Source of the DNA: Macrothele yani
Lineage: Eukaryota > Arthropoda > Arachnida > Araneae > Macrothelidae
Length of the DNA stretch: 64,000 bases
Assembly (NCBI GenBank): GCA_039090855.1
Contig: CM076991.1
Location: forward strand, 73,845,349 to 73,909,348
Direction: 5' to 3'
Positions 20,317 through 31,096 of the stretch are shown here, piece after piece. The notes beneath the pieces were generated by a model, which saw only the letters and a program-made list of their open reading frames with translations, was not told the origin of the DNA and did no database searches. The position numbers were made by a program, and so were the translations under genes. Positions within the stretch are counted from its first letter, which is position 1. Each line of letters begins with the position of its first letter.

Positions 20317-21334
20317 TTACAATATCACAGCAGCAGGACGATTTCCCGCAGACATTCGGTACACATTCCCGTCAGCGTTAGTACCGCGTCGGACCGCCTC
20401 GTGCTCGCATATATGCGGTATACGGTCCGGCATGGAGTCAAAGAGGCGCCCTATGTTATCCTGGGACAGATTGGTCCACACTTCTTGCAACTGACGAACT
20501 AAATCACGAACACTAGGACATGGAGGAAGCTGGCGTCCCATCTGGTCTAACACGTGCTCGATGGGCGAGAGATCAGGCGATCTAGCAGGCCACGGAAGCA
20601 TGACGTAGAGAGTCCTGGGAAACCCTAACCGTGTACGGACGGGCGTTATCTTGTTGGAAAATGTCTCCGCGCCGCCCCTCCAAGAAAGGCAGCATGTGGG
20701 ACCGCGGGATCTCCTGTACGTAGCGCTGGGCTGTCAACACCTCTAGGATCACTGCAAGGGAAGTCCGACTGTGATACGCGATGGCTCCCCAGACCACCAC
20801 GCCTTCAGTTCGGGACGTGTGCCGCTGTACAGTGAGGTTGGGACTGTAGCGCTCACCTGCGGTCCTCCACACTCTGACAAGGTGGTCGTTCGTTTCCATA
20901 CAGGAGCAGGATTCGTCGCTGAACACTATACGTCGCCAGTTCGAAGCATTCTACGTTGCTCGCTGCTGACACCACTGCAATCGATGCCGGCGATGGTCGG
21001 ATGTTAATGGCAGAAAACATAAGGGCCGTGGAGAGTGCAGATTCGCTTCTGGCAAGCGCCTGGAAATGGTTCCGGCGGACACTGGAGTCTCTTGCACAGC
21101 CGCCAGATGTATCTGGATATTGGACAAGGACGGCGTTGCATTTGTGCGTGTTGCTCTCACGATCTCACGGTCATCTGTGCTGGTGGTGTGTCTGGGTAGT
21201 CCAGAGCCAGTCCGCCGTGTCCGAGTGCCTTCCCATGTCCATTGCTCCCATCCCAACACGCTCGCACCGTACTGTCTGACCGGCCCAAATGGCAGCTGAT
21301 TCGGCGAGCCGGCCACCCGGCCTCTCTCATCCCT
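20317..21334 (-). pseudogene. Tc1-C transposase, main part
   Basis: Minus strand from 21334: RIVGMREAGWPARRISCHLGRSDSTVRACW, then PVSAGTISRRLPEANL, MFSDESCSCMETNDHLVRVWRTAGERY, VVVWGAIAYHSRTSL, FQQDNARPYTVRVSQD, and in another frame LPWPARSPDLSPIEHVLDQMG with the C-terminus to 20317. All three acidic catalytic positions of a Tc1 transposase are present, but frameshifts near 20590, 20930 and 21160 break it. The start of the protein is displaced to 27719-27790 by hAT-B. Confidence 0.87.
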
Positions 21335-21738
21335 ACGATACGCATGGCCGTCTTAAAGGGTAGGCCAACGGGGCAGGTGCCCAGGGCCCCCACCCGAAGT
21401 GGGGCCCCCAACGAACGCTCGAAGAGTATATGGGTTTACAAAAAGTCAAACTCTTTGATCGCTCACCAGCAGGGGTTTTTTTATTTAAAGAAAAGAAGAA
21501 AACACCAATCCAGAAAGTTGGAAGTTCTTTTGCCTTTTTTTTAAACCTTGTTCGTAGCCTCGATTTATCGAGGAGGCAGGAAGGAATGTTAGGTGTTAGG
21601 GTGGATCTTTTGTGACAAAATAAGAAACAAAGACAGCCGACCGACCTCCCGTTCCCGAGTGTGGGTGAGGCTAGAGGGACACTCACAAATCGCATTTTTT
21701 CCGAATCATGTTTTCCTTTTAAAGAGATATTTGTGTTA

Positions 21739-22950
21739 TACACTATTTACCAACAAGTAATTGGACACCTGTGATAGCAAAGGAAAACGAAGTTTATTTA
21801 CCTTCAGTAGTTGGTGGAGCCTCCACGAGCGGCGATTACAGCTGCGACCCTCCAGGGCATACTCTCAACCAGGCGTTGTACGACGGCTAGCGGTATTCTC
21901 TTCCACTCGGCTTGGAGAAGACAGGTCAGTTCCTTCACAGATTTCGGACGGTGGGGGCATCCCTTAAGTCGACGCTCCAACTCGTCCCAGAGGTGCTCGA
22001 TAGGGTTAAGGTCCGGGCCAGTCCATTCGATTAACCCCATTGTCACCATACCAAGCCATGGTGGACCTCGCAACATGACAGGTGGCATTGTCATCCTGAA
22101 AGTAACATGGGTCCATCCCGTAAAACTGCCACAACGTAGGAAGCGCATGGTCATCCAAAATGGTGCAGTTGGTCTCGGCGTTGAGTCTACCAGGAATTGC
22201 GACCAAGGGTCCCGTGCCATACCAGGAGAAACACCCCCATAGCATAATTCCACCGCTGCCGAACTTCACAGTTGGCACAATACATTCCGGCAGGAGGCGT
22301 TCTCCAGGCAGACGCCAAACCTAGACCTTGCCATCCGAACGGTAGAGGGTGAACCTTGATTCGTCGCTCCAGAGAACCTGTTTCCACTGTTCAACTGTCC
22401 ACTGTCGACGTTCTTTGCACCACGTTAGCCAAGCAGCGCTATTGGAATTAGTGATCAAAGGCTTGTGGGCGGCAGCACGTCCATGATAACCGAGCAGATG
22501 GGCTTCCTTACGGATGGTATTCATCGAAAGAACACTCCCGGATGCCTGTTGAAACTCCTCGCGGATGTGGCCCGTCGATTTGGTGCGGTTCTTCCGAATT
22601 TCTCTGGCCAGCACCCGTCGGTCTCTAACTCCCAGTTTTGTGGGTCTGCTGGGTCGAGGCACATTCCGACAGTCACCTCTCATCTTCCACTGGCCAATCA
22701 CGTAGGCCACTGTCGATTTTGGGTATTTCAACTAGCTGGATATGTCACGTATGAATCGGCCATTTCTGTGATACCCGACGATTACACCTCTCTCGAAATC
22801 AGAGACCTCCGAACTGCGTGGCTTCTTGCATGCGACTGGTTGTGTTGTTGTTTCCCACACGTCATTTAACGGCGGCGGCCGTGACGTGTATCAGGACCAC
22901 AGATATCGTCGATTGCAGGGGTGTCCAATTACGTTTTGGTAGATAGTGTA
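21739..22950 (-). mobile_element. Tc1-D inserted in hAT-B
   Basis: Ends CACTATTTACCAACAAGTAA (21741) and, reverse-complemented, CACTATCTACCAAAACGTAA (from 22948), both followed by TTGGACACC, with TA at 21739-21740 and 22949-22950. Length 1.2 kb, full-length for Tc1. Confidence 0.93.
21804..22869 (-). pseudogene. Tc1-D transposase, near full length
   Basis: Order from the minus-strand start: EVSDFERGVIVGYHRNGRFI, an in-frame TAG near 22732, then KYPKSTVAYVIGQWKMRGDCRNV, WSDESRFTLYRSDGK, a stop near 22321, [33 protein letters not shown] and [17 protein letters not shown], ending RGGSTNY at 21804. The WPxxSPDLNP block has lost two residues (WPGPDLNP), so the Asp-Glu spacing is 32 against the usual 34. 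Confidence 0.88.
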
Positions 22951-23396
22951 TATACGAAGATATGCACGTATGTTTATCACTGGGATTTGCCCACCTGGGA
23001 TACTTATATATTTTTCCATCGTCGCTGTTTACACAAATAACAATGACCGGTGCCGCATATCGGCATTTTCGTCCGGTGCGTCATATTGTCTGGAAATGGC
23101 GCTGGTTCGTTTCTTTCTTTCTTCTGTCTTAATTTAATTTTTGTTGAATAATTTGTAGAATGGGGAAGAAACATTTTATCTTTCAGTACCCATTTTCTCG
23201 TAATTTGCTAAACAACAAAATGTGCATGCATTTGGTACATTTCATGGACTTCTACCGTTTTCCGTTTTTGTCATGTACCATTTTTCATTCAAGTGGTATG
23301 TAAAAAGTTTCTGGATATTGAATTGCTGGATATTTCTTCTCATAGGGATAACATGGTGATGGTGGTGTATATAATAATTCTCATACGGTGCATATA
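22951..23396. other. hAT-B internal non-coding DNA
   Basis: AT-rich sequence between Tc1-D and the long-TIR element. No coding signal. Confidence 0.5.
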
Positions 23397-23398
23397 CA

Positions 23399-24043
23399 CA
23401 GGGTGTTTCCCAAAGTCGCGGCTCACTTCAACATCTCGGGAATGAATTGGAACAGAGAAACAGGGTCAACAGGTATTAATAAGCGATGATATATTTAAAG
23501 GATATGTGAATGACCCCAAGGCCCCCTTGATCAGGTGGGGGGGGGCAATCACGTAAACAAAGCAAGTTAGAAAAAATTCCAATTACAAAGTTATACAGCG
23601 TTTTTACTTTAGTGTAAAATCGCAGAAAAATTTCTAATAGCTCTCCAGGTTCGGGCTGTGCCCTCTTGAGCTATTGCACATCTATAAGGAAAAGTTGTTT
23701 TCCCCGCAAATCTTGAAATGTTTCTACCTTTTCCTGAGCTTCGTAAGAAAAGGCATCTGCGGGGATGATTTTTTCGTTGGCGTAACTAAGGGTTCGAAAG
23801 CTCCCACCCCCACCCCCACCCCTCGACTTCTCTCGCTTTTAGCCAAGAAGCTGTAAAGTCACCTAAACTTGGCGCTAAATTTCGCTGTGTAGTAAATTTA
23901 GGGTTTCAGTTTATATATCTAGAACTTTAGAAGGAAATCTTAGAAATTATGGTCCTAATCTATCCCCGAATCCCCGAAATAAATTATTGCCTATGGTAAC
24001 CACCCTTCAGGAGCTCAACAAATACAAAAATCAACAGATATTT
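23399..24043 (+). repeat. Left long terminal inverted repeat
   Basis: Reverse complement of 26898-27546 with scattered differences and small indels. It contains a C-rich tract (CCCACCCCCACCCCC) matched by a G run in the other arm. Confidence 0.85.
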
Positions 24044-24298
24044 CGGGGGAAAAGCAACTCACAGTAAGAGATCCTTGCAGTAGTGATTGATCTATCAGGA
24101 CAAAACAAAGTAGATGATTTTTTTACCACCAACTTGATAGCTGAATTCAACCAAGCAGTTATTCTCACTCGTCACAGTGGCTTGTAGTCGAAAATCACGC
24201 TGAACTGTATAAACTTGCCATTTTAATGCAGTAACTCGTTCTAATAACAATGCCATCAGTAATAGTGGGGGAAAGATCACATGTAAATCATTCACAAA

Positions 24299-24668
24299 AT
24301 TCAAAATATCCGCCATCAGCTACAACGCATGTTTGAATTCTACGAAGTACAGTTTCTGGCAACTTACGCAGCTGACGCGAAGGAATACTCCTACAGGCAT
24401 TAATAATTTGTTGTTTCAAAACATTCCGATCACCGGGTGGTGTTGCATAAACTTGAGATTTCAAATGGCCCCTAAAATAAAAATCCATTGGTGTTAAGTC
24501 TGGTGACGTTAGTGGCCATTCTACGTTCCCGCCATATCCTATGAAAGTTCGTTTGAGGAAATTTTGAACAGGTAATATTTTATGTGCTGGGGTTCCATTG
24601 TGTTGAAACCACATAAGAAGACGACTTTGAAGCGGAAGACTATCAAAAATATCAGACACAAAAGACAC
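24299..24668 (-). pseudogene. Mariner-like transposase C-terminal fragment
   Basis: Reads FQHNGTPAHKILPVQNFLKR, GGNVEWPLTSPDLTPMDFYF and GHLKSQVYATPPGDRNVLKQ. This is the QQDGAPxH...WPxRSPDLTPLDFFLWG region of mariner-like transposases, with about 37 residues between the second and third catalytic positions. The second catalytic Asp is Asn here (HNG), so even this fragment is inactive. The N-terminal half is not visible. Confidence 0.8.
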
Positions 24669-25165
24669 CCACCAGCTCTAAGAGAAATCGACGGCACTGC
24701 TAGGATCCTGTGTTCTTATAAGGTTTAACTGAACAAATATGCACATACGAGTCTGCTTTTGTTCTGATAAGCATCTTTTTTCAGATCCGAATGTTTCTGC
24801 AATCCAGTTTAAAACACGATAATTTTGCATTAATTGTTAACCGATATTCTTCATTCATTACAATACGAACTCTGTTTCTTTAACTAGTTTGTAAGAATAT
24901 GGTTTATTTCTGTTATTAATGATAGCGTATCGCTGTAATCCACACATTAGGAAAAAAATAATGATAAGTTGATTATTTTAATGTGAGCAATTTTAAAACT
25001 GTTGCTTATGTCACTAGCTGCAGTATGGAATTCATGTGTGCAGGTGAACACATACTGTTTCTTTTGTTGTTTTCAGTCCTTTCTTACCGGTTGACACATT
25101 CCACGAAAACATTCCCGAGGGAAATGCGTATTTACTTGCCCGTTGAACGAGTTCAGGAATTTGAC

Positions 25166-26382
25166 CCATTGTATGTGTTACCGCTAAAGCTCGAAAGCCG
25201 TTAATGTGCACATTACCTAGCTAATCTGCAGATTAACTGATTTCCTCCGTTAACGTACGGAATCAAGAGTTTTCCGCATTTTACCTAGGTAATGTGCACA
25301 TTAACGGCTTCCGTATCGTTAAAGTTCAAAAGTTTGTTTCTCTCATTTCCTTTCCCTACACCTTCCCCCTCTCCCTCCACTTTTAGTTTGGCTTCGTGTG
25401 ATATGTTTGTTCACGTAATTTGTGGTGAAATAGATCCTAAAGAGAAAGGGTATGGTAAGAATGTATTGTGCAACATCTGTAAAAAGAATATGGATCAGAA
25501 AATACAGCGTGATCAAGCCAAGAAAGGTTTAGAAAAGCAAGCAAAGAAAATGTTAGCAGTTTCTAATGCAAAGCACCCAAATGTCGATGAAGGTGTCACT
25601 GTGAGAATTAAAATACCCGAAGTAGACAGAGCAAAAACTGATGCCCGCTCGATTTTAGCTGTGGTTCTTAGTAAAACAGAGGATGGCTTTTATAAACTTG
25701 GTACTAAAACGGGTATTTTAAAACAATTGTATGCAAAATCTGAATTCAGTGTATACAAAGAGAGATTTTTAACGAAAGAAGATGTCCCTGCTGTAGAAAT
25801 ATCTTTACGTCAAACAGCAATAAAACAATCCCTTGGTACTGGGCAGGGTTTCAGAAAATGTGACTGCAAATCTAAATGTACCACATATAGGTGTGCTTGT
25901 CGCAAAAAACCAATTGCTATGTAATTCAAATTGTCACCAATCTTTAGATTGCACTAATAAGTAAGCATAATTTTATAATATGTTTTGCAAATTCATTTCC
26001 TTATTTATAATAATATTTTAAACCGTTTGATTCTTTCTATTATAGTTTTTAATTGATTGATGATTGATTCTATCAACTAATTTGTTGATTGTTTGATTGT
26101 ATTAACTTGATTCTTTATATATCGAAAAATAAATAAATAACATTATGTTAATTTAAGCGTACAGAAACGTTGCTGTTGTTCCAGCAAAGATCTTATTTTC
26201 ACTTTAACGAGTGCCTAGTAGGTAATGTGCAGATTATCTAAGTAATTTGCAGATTACCTAGGTAATTTGAGCAATGAAACAATTTTCGGCACTTTAACGG
26301 ATCCCCCTAGTTAATCTGCACATTACCTAGATAATCTATAGAATAACTGATTTCTGCACTTTAGCGGTAACATATACACGAT
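25166..26382 (+). mobile_element. Ginger-like element (TGT...ACA ends) inside the long-TIR element
   Basis: TGTATGTGTTACCGCTAAAG (25170-25189) and CTTTAGCGGTAACATATACA (26359-26378) are inverted ends beginning TGT. Inner copies of ATTACCTAG and AATCTGCAGATTA follow on each side. Flanking 4-mers CCAT and CGAT differ by one base, compatible with the 4-bp duplication of Ginger elements. The interior holds only the C-terminal part of an integrase-type protein, so the element is internally deleted. Confidence 0.65.
25409..25966 (+). pseudogene. C-terminal part of a KRBA2/Ginger-type integrase protein with CXC domain
   Basis: From VHVICGEIDPKEKGYGKNVL through AKKGLEKQAKKM, IPEVDRAKTDARSILAVVL, DGFYKLGTKTGILKQLY and EDVPAVEISLRQTA to the Cys-rich end KCDCKSKCTTYRCACRKK, this follows the C-terminus of KRBA2-like proteins from memory. 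The final CNSNCHQSLDCTNK is present but out of frame after a small shift at about 25921, so the CXC domain is broken. The catalytic integrase core that should precede it is absent. Confidence 0.72.
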
Positions 26383-26689
26383 ACGGGAATCACCGTAAGA
26401 AATACGCATAATTCAACTTCGGTACAAATGTTTTTCTCGATAATGTAACAAGGTAAGTAAAAGCGCATGATCTGCTACGGTAAATTTTAACTGTGCTATA
26501 TTTCACAAATTTCGAATTGAAGAATCCATATTTCCTGATGTCAGAGGTCAAGAAATGCCAATAACAGCACACGACTGTAGCACGAGTCTTTGCATCTGCT
26601 AATTATACAGTCTACATGGACCATGTAAGAAGCCAGGAAGTATTTAAATGGGGGGCAATGGGAGTTTCCCTTTAGCCCCTTTAACTTAC

Positions 26690-26815
26690 ATTAGAAAAAG
26701 GTGCATTAATTTTTTCTCGTATTTTTCATTAAATTTTATTTTATTCTGGTGGATTTCAAAACTTCCATTTTTTGTCGGACCCACAAAACATGAAATCGAT
26801 ACGCCCCTGTAATAA
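26690..26815 (-). repeat. Dispersed repeat shared with 2955-3060
   Basis: Reverse-complemented, it reads GACAAAAAATGGAAGTTTTG, then a copy of the sequence at about 2957-3055 ending in TTTTTCTAATGTAAGTT. The two copies lie about 24 kb apart in opposite orientation. Confidence 0.75.
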
Positions 26816-26897
26816 GGGCAACACAGTACAAAGGATTGCTTAAAACTATAAGCAGCTGGTATGGAGCTGTTTGTAGTTTTAGGCATTGGATAGACTA

Positions 26898-27543
26898 AAT
26901 ATCTGTTGATATTTGTATTTGTTGAGCTCCTGAAGGGGGTTACCATAGGCAATAATTTATTTCGGGGATAGATTAGGACCATAATTTCCAATATTTCCTT
27001 CTAAAGTTCTAGATACATAAACTGAAACCCTAAATTTACTGCACAGCGGCATTTTGCGCTAAGTCTAGGTGACTTTAAAGCTTCTTGGCTAAAAGCGAGA
27101 GAAGTCGAGGGGTGGGAGGGGGGGGGGGGCTTTCGAACCCTTAGTTTTGCCAACGAAAGAAATCATTCCCTCAGATGCCTTTTCTTACGAAGCTCAGGAA
27201 AAGGCAGAAAAATTTAAACGTTTGCGGGGAAAACAACTTTTCCTTGTAGATGTGCAAATAGCTCAAGAGGGCACAGCCCAAACCTGGAGAGCTATTAGAA
27301 ATTTTTCCGCGGATTTACGTACACTAAGGTAAAAACACTGTATAACTTTGTAATTAGAATTTTTTTTCCTAACTTGCTTTGTTTACCAGATAGCCCCCCG
27401 AGCCTCCTGACAGGGGGCTCGGGGGTTCATTCCCATATCCCTTAAATAGATCATGTCATCCCTTATTAATACCCGTTGACCCTGTTTTTCTGTTCCAATT
27501 CATTCTCGAGTTATTGAAGTGAGCCGCGACTTTGGGAAACACC

Positions 27544-27546
<3 letters not shown>
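26898..27546 (-). repeat. Right long terminal inverted repeat
   Basis: Mirror of 23399-24043. An open frame in it (27147-27332) is not matched as coding in the other arm and is probably chance. Confidence 0.85.
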
Positions 27547-27574
<28 letters not shown>

Positions 27575-27718
27575 ATGTAATAATTCCACATGTGAATAAA
27601 AAAACAACAACCACATATTGTAATAATACCATATGTTCTGTATATACAAGAACAAGGGCCACGAAAAATATGACGGCCCAGGGCCCCTCAAAAGTGTTAA
27701 GACGGCACTCACGATACG

Positions 27719-27790
27719 GCCTCGTTCAAACTCCATCAGTTGCCTGCACGCACATCTACGACGGCTACTCGGCATGTCTGTGGCTCAGGG
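27719..27790 (-). pseudogene. Tc1-C transposase, displaced N-terminus
   Basis: Reads RRRCACRQLMEFERGRIV and stops at the hAT-B duplication; RIVGMREAGW resumes at 21334. FERGRIV is the usual opening of this Tc1 helix-turn-helix domain. Confidence 0.75.
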
Positions 27791-28022
27791 ATTTCACCTG
27801 ACTCTTACCATGCACTTCGGCACGCATGTGGAGTTCGCTGTGCGGCGCCTTATAAGCTCCAAGGATTGCTATCGCAGCTCCAGTCTTGGACGCGCGGGCA
27901 TGAGGAATCGCACGAAAAACTTTAATCATTTGCATGTCTGCCCTCCCCGCAGCTATTCGCTTAGTTTCGCATTAATCGCATGGTTTTTTCTTGGTGCGCT
28001 GATTTTTATGACAATGAGTGTA

Positions 28023-28708
28023 TATGTTCTTCAATGGAACGAAGTATTGCCTTCGCGAGGACGGCTGAAAGCGAAGATCCCATCGCAGCGCCATTTATTT
28101 GCTTATAAACTTGCCTTTGGAAACTGAAGTAGCTGGAATTTGAGACAAAGTCCATTAATTTGAAGATGCTGAGAATAAACTGATGAATTAGACTGAAGAT
28201 CTTGTGAATTAACTGATGAATTAAAATAGCCTCTTTCAATGTTCTGATGGCTTCCGGCACGGAGACCGAGGGGGATACCACATCGAAACTGGCGATAATA
28301 TCATGTTGTTGAACAGTGAGTTGCTTGGTTTTCGTGATAAAATCTGAAGTAGAAGATAAAACAAAGTCCGATTCAGGCAGATGACTAGTCAGCAATCTGG
28401 ATAATACTTCTCTAAATGGTAGGTCGGTGTGCACCTTCTGGACACAATCGGTCTCAGTGGATTGCCGGGCTTGTGGTGTCTTCCAAAGAGTTTTGGGATC
28501 TGAGTGCCAGGCGGTAATTTGGCGGCTTTCTTGAGTCTTCCGGAAAAGCAGGTAGTCTTGCAGCTCGTTCTTCCTGTGCAACCCAAGAATTTAGAAGATT
28601 CGTTCGTAAGACCGTAGATCCAGAATCGGATATAAAATCCTCTAGTTTCTTGTAATCCGCTGTGTTCATAATAGTTATCTGGCCGGATTTGTCTGTTAGC
28701 GTCAACAC
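28023..28708 (-). pseudogene. PLE-1a reverse transcriptase, N-terminal half
   Basis: The frames include LTLTDKSGQITIM, LEDFISDSGSTVLRTNLLNSW, DFITKTKQLTVQQHDIIASFDVVS and YFSFQRQVYKQINGAAMGSS. The last is the RT block before the catalytic YADD in Penelope-like elements. It ends where Tc1-C begins (TA at 28021-28022). Several shifts. Confidence 0.85.
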
Positions 28709-28744
28709 TATTTTCTCATTTCGGCAAAGGGAACACGGTTCGAA

Positions 28745-30908
28745 AAGAAAAAAGACAGGTTTCTTCTTAAGAAATTTTCAAGGATAATAAACTTGAAAAG
28801 AAAGGATATTATGTATTTGGAAGCCAAGTGCTGTACCCTATATATGAAATTACATATTCTTTGCGACCCGTTCAACAACCTAACGCTCCGAGTAGACATG
28901 TTAGTCGAAAGACTCCAATCTTCCTCATCCTCCAAAGACAACAAGAAGCTGGATTTCTTGAAATCATCCGAGAATCAAAATCCTAAAGAGTTCACCATTC
29001 CATTCGTCTATATTTCTAAGCGGACGCTCACTGTAGAGGAAACTAAAGTTTTTGAACTTAGACCGAAGTTCTGCTTCCATTAGAAACCGAGCCCCAAAAG
29101 CGGCGTTTCTGAATTTGAGAACGTAATTTCGCGAGTTCCGGAAGACGCCAAAAACGAACTACGCCAACTGTGTTTCTCTGAGATCGAGGTACAATCATAA
29201 AAAAACGCTTGGTAATTTTAAAATTCTGAGGGTAATTTCGAATCTTCGAAATGACAGCTCAATAGTGTTGACGCTAACAGACAAATCTGGCCAGATAGCT
29301 ATTATGATCACAGCGTATTACAATAAGAAACTAGAGGATTTTATATCTGATTCTGGGCCTACGGTTTTACGAACGAACCTTCTAAATTCTTGGATTGCAC
29401 GGGTACAACGAGTTGTAAAACTACCTGCTCTTCCGGAAGATCTCAAGACAGCCGCCAAATTGCCGCCAAGAGTTTTGGGATCTTTAATTCAGATCCCAAA
29501 ATTCTTTGGAAGACTTAAACACCACAAAAGCCCGGCGAACCAGTGAGACCGATTGTGATCAGAAAGTCCGCACCGACCTACCATTTAGAGAAGGCATTAT
29601 CAATATTCCTGACTAGTCATCTACTTGAATCGGATTTTGTTTTAACTTCTACTTCAGATTTTATCACGAAAACCAAGCAACTCACTGTTCAACAACATGA
29701 TATAAGCGGCAGTTTCATAGTGGTATCCTCTACCACTCGGTCCCCATACTGGAAGCCATCACAACATTGAAAGAGGCTATTTCTAATTCATCAGTTTATT
29801 CGCAAGAGTCTTGCCTCAGCATATTCAAGTTAATGGACTTGGTCTCAAATTCCAGCTATTTCAGTTTCCAAAGGCAAGTTTATAAGCAAATAAATAGCGC
29901 TGCGATAGAATCTTCGCTTTCAGCCATCCTCGCAGAAGCAATATTTCACCTAATTGAACAACATATATTTACCAACATTAACCCCATGGCCTGCCACCTG
30001 GCTGCGATATGCGGACGACGTATTTTTCCCATGGCCTCACGAAAAAGAGATTCGCATCTTACCTCGATAAAGTCAATTATATACACCTAACGATCAATTT
30101 CACTATGGAGTTTGAGCGCAGTGGTACCTTACCTTATCTCGACGTCTCAGAGAGCAAATCGCATGACAACTGCCTTCGTATGGAAGTCTATTTTAAACCC
30201 ACCTCCGTTCCCAACATGATGCTCCGCAGTTCATTCTGCCCTGAGGATTACAAGACGGCCTTCTTCCGTTCTCGAATTAGAAGAGCCTTCTCCATCTCCT
30301 CTGATGTTCGTTCCAGAGAATACGAACTAAAAAACATCGTCGAATTGCCCACTGAGGCAGGATGTACGTCGAACCAGATGCATAACTTTATCGAAAAGGC
30401 CAGAACCAGCCGTGCCAATTTTTCTATGCCGCAACTTCTCTACCTGGGATCTATTCTCTACATTCCAAAAGTTTCCTATCAACTCAAAACCGCGGTCAGG
30501 AGGATGAGCTTCGGTGTCAGCATAAAGTCTCCGGCATCTTTATATACGATGCTTAAGAGAAATATTGACAAGCCTCTCTCAATGAGGCTGGTGTTTATGC
30601 CATCCCACTACAATATCCGTACTACTCCAGGCGATACTACATCGGAATGACCAAACGTTCGTTAGGAATTAGAATCAACGAACAAAAAAATGGATACAAA
30701 AGACTGTATAATAACCTCTGCCCTATCAAGAGAGGTCCAGTTCAAGTCCAATAATCCTATGTCGAATGGCATACAGAAATTAGCTTCATACTCCACACCC
30801 AAATCTACTGCCATTCGCGAAACCTTGGAAATCTTGACCAGCAGCGAGGCTTACAATGGTAGCGTCGCTCTAGAGTTGCCGCGCATATGGAATCAGTTAT
30901 TCAAATAA
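28745..30908 (+). pseudogene. PLE-1b reverse transcriptase/GIY-YIG polyprotein
   Basis: N-terminal frame (28793-29083) with YLEAKCCTLYMKLHILCDPF and LDFLKSSENQNP; then LTLTDKSGQIAIMI, KKLEDFISDSG, LPPRVLGSLIQIPKFFGRLK, RPIVIRKSAPTYHLEK, DFITKTKQLTVQQHDI and SFQRQVYKQINSAA. The RT catalytic motif YADD is intact at 30008-30019 (WLRYADDVFFPW in its own frame). Then GTLPYLDVSES, EVYFKPTSVPNMMLRSSFC, ELPTEAGCTSNQMH, a GIY-YIG region around 30590-30670 broken by a shift, and the C-terminus to 30908. At least six frame breaks. One of the longest Penelope copies here and the reference for ordering the others. Confidence 0.88.
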
Positions 30909-31081
30909 TGCTGTGTTTTCTACCACGGTACTGTGTGCCCAATTAACGTGACCTTGTTTCTTCGAATGACTGATCACATTTGCGCCTACTCATTTATTGT
31001 CTAGTCAAGTCACCGCGTTCAAATTGTTGAAGTGTTCTATTATCCAGTTTGCTGCCTACCTTCCTTGAAAAAGCCATCTGG

Positions 31082-31096
31082 TTGATGTGCGAAAGC
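31082..31096 (+). other. Penelope terminal TTGATG...CGAAA motif
   Basis: GTTGATGTGCGAAAGC occurs in the 3' non-coding end, as in the copies near 18684 and 19140. It resembles the CUGAUG...GAAA core of hammerhead ribozymes known from Penelope ends, but stem II would be almost absent. A related sequence is seen in PLE-2. Confidence 0.3.

Larger units (their letters stand above)
23397..27548 (-). mobile_element. Mariner-like transposon with ~650-bp terminal inverted repeats
   Basis: Ends CAGGGTGTTTCCCAAAGTCG (23399) and its reverse complement ending at 27546 begin inverted repeats of about 645 bp (23399-24043 and 26898-27546), with TA/TATA at both borders. The arms include AGCTCAAGAGGGCACAGCC, and their inner ends are near AACAGATATT. 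Inside are a mariner-family transposase remnant and the Ginger-like element. The right border merges with a (TA)n run. Confidence 0.82.
21335..27718. mobile_element. hAT-B, non-autonomous, inserted in Tc1-C
   Basis: A perfect 8-bp duplication ACGATACG (21335-21342 and 27711-27718) flanks related ends: CATGGCCGTCTTAA on the left, and GAGTGCCGTCTTAA when the right end is reverse-complemented. Similar GC-rich sequence (CCCAGGGCCCC) lies inside both ends. No hAT transposase was found in its own ~1 kb; the rest is Tc1-D and a mariner-like element. Confidence 0.88.
20221..28022 (-). mobile_element. Tc1-C inserted in PLE-1a, itself holding hAT-B
   Basis: The left end CACTTATTGTCATAAAAATC (20223) and the right end, reverse-complemented CACTCATTGTCATAAAAATC (from 28020), are matching inverted repeats followed by GCGCACCAAG-like sequence. 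TA flanks both ends (20221-20222, 28021-28022). The span is 7.8 kb because hAT-B (21343-27710) sits in the start of the transposase. Confidence 0.9.
19085..28730 (-). mobile_element. PLE-1a: Penelope-like retroelement, split by a 7.8-kb nest
   Basis: The minus-strand element runs from about 28730 to 28023, then, after removal of the inserted Tc1-C, continues from 20222 to about 19085. Across the junction the reverse transcriptase and endonuclease order is collinear with the plus-strand copy PLE-1b. Its 3' end (..GTGCGAAAGC.. then CAGTAATCTGA in plus sense) is shared with PLE-1b. The original element would be about 1.9 kb, so it is 5'-truncated. Confidence 0.85.

Noticed and set aside
20291..21299. 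Plus-strand open frames opposite Tc1-C (up to 107 codons)
   Set aside because: They overlap the minus-strand transposase with its DESR, QQDNARP and SPDLSPIEH motifs; their own translations show no known motif.
27147..27332. 61-codon frame in the right long inverted repeat
   Set aside because: The mirror sequence in the left arm does not preserve the frame, so it is unlikely to be coding.
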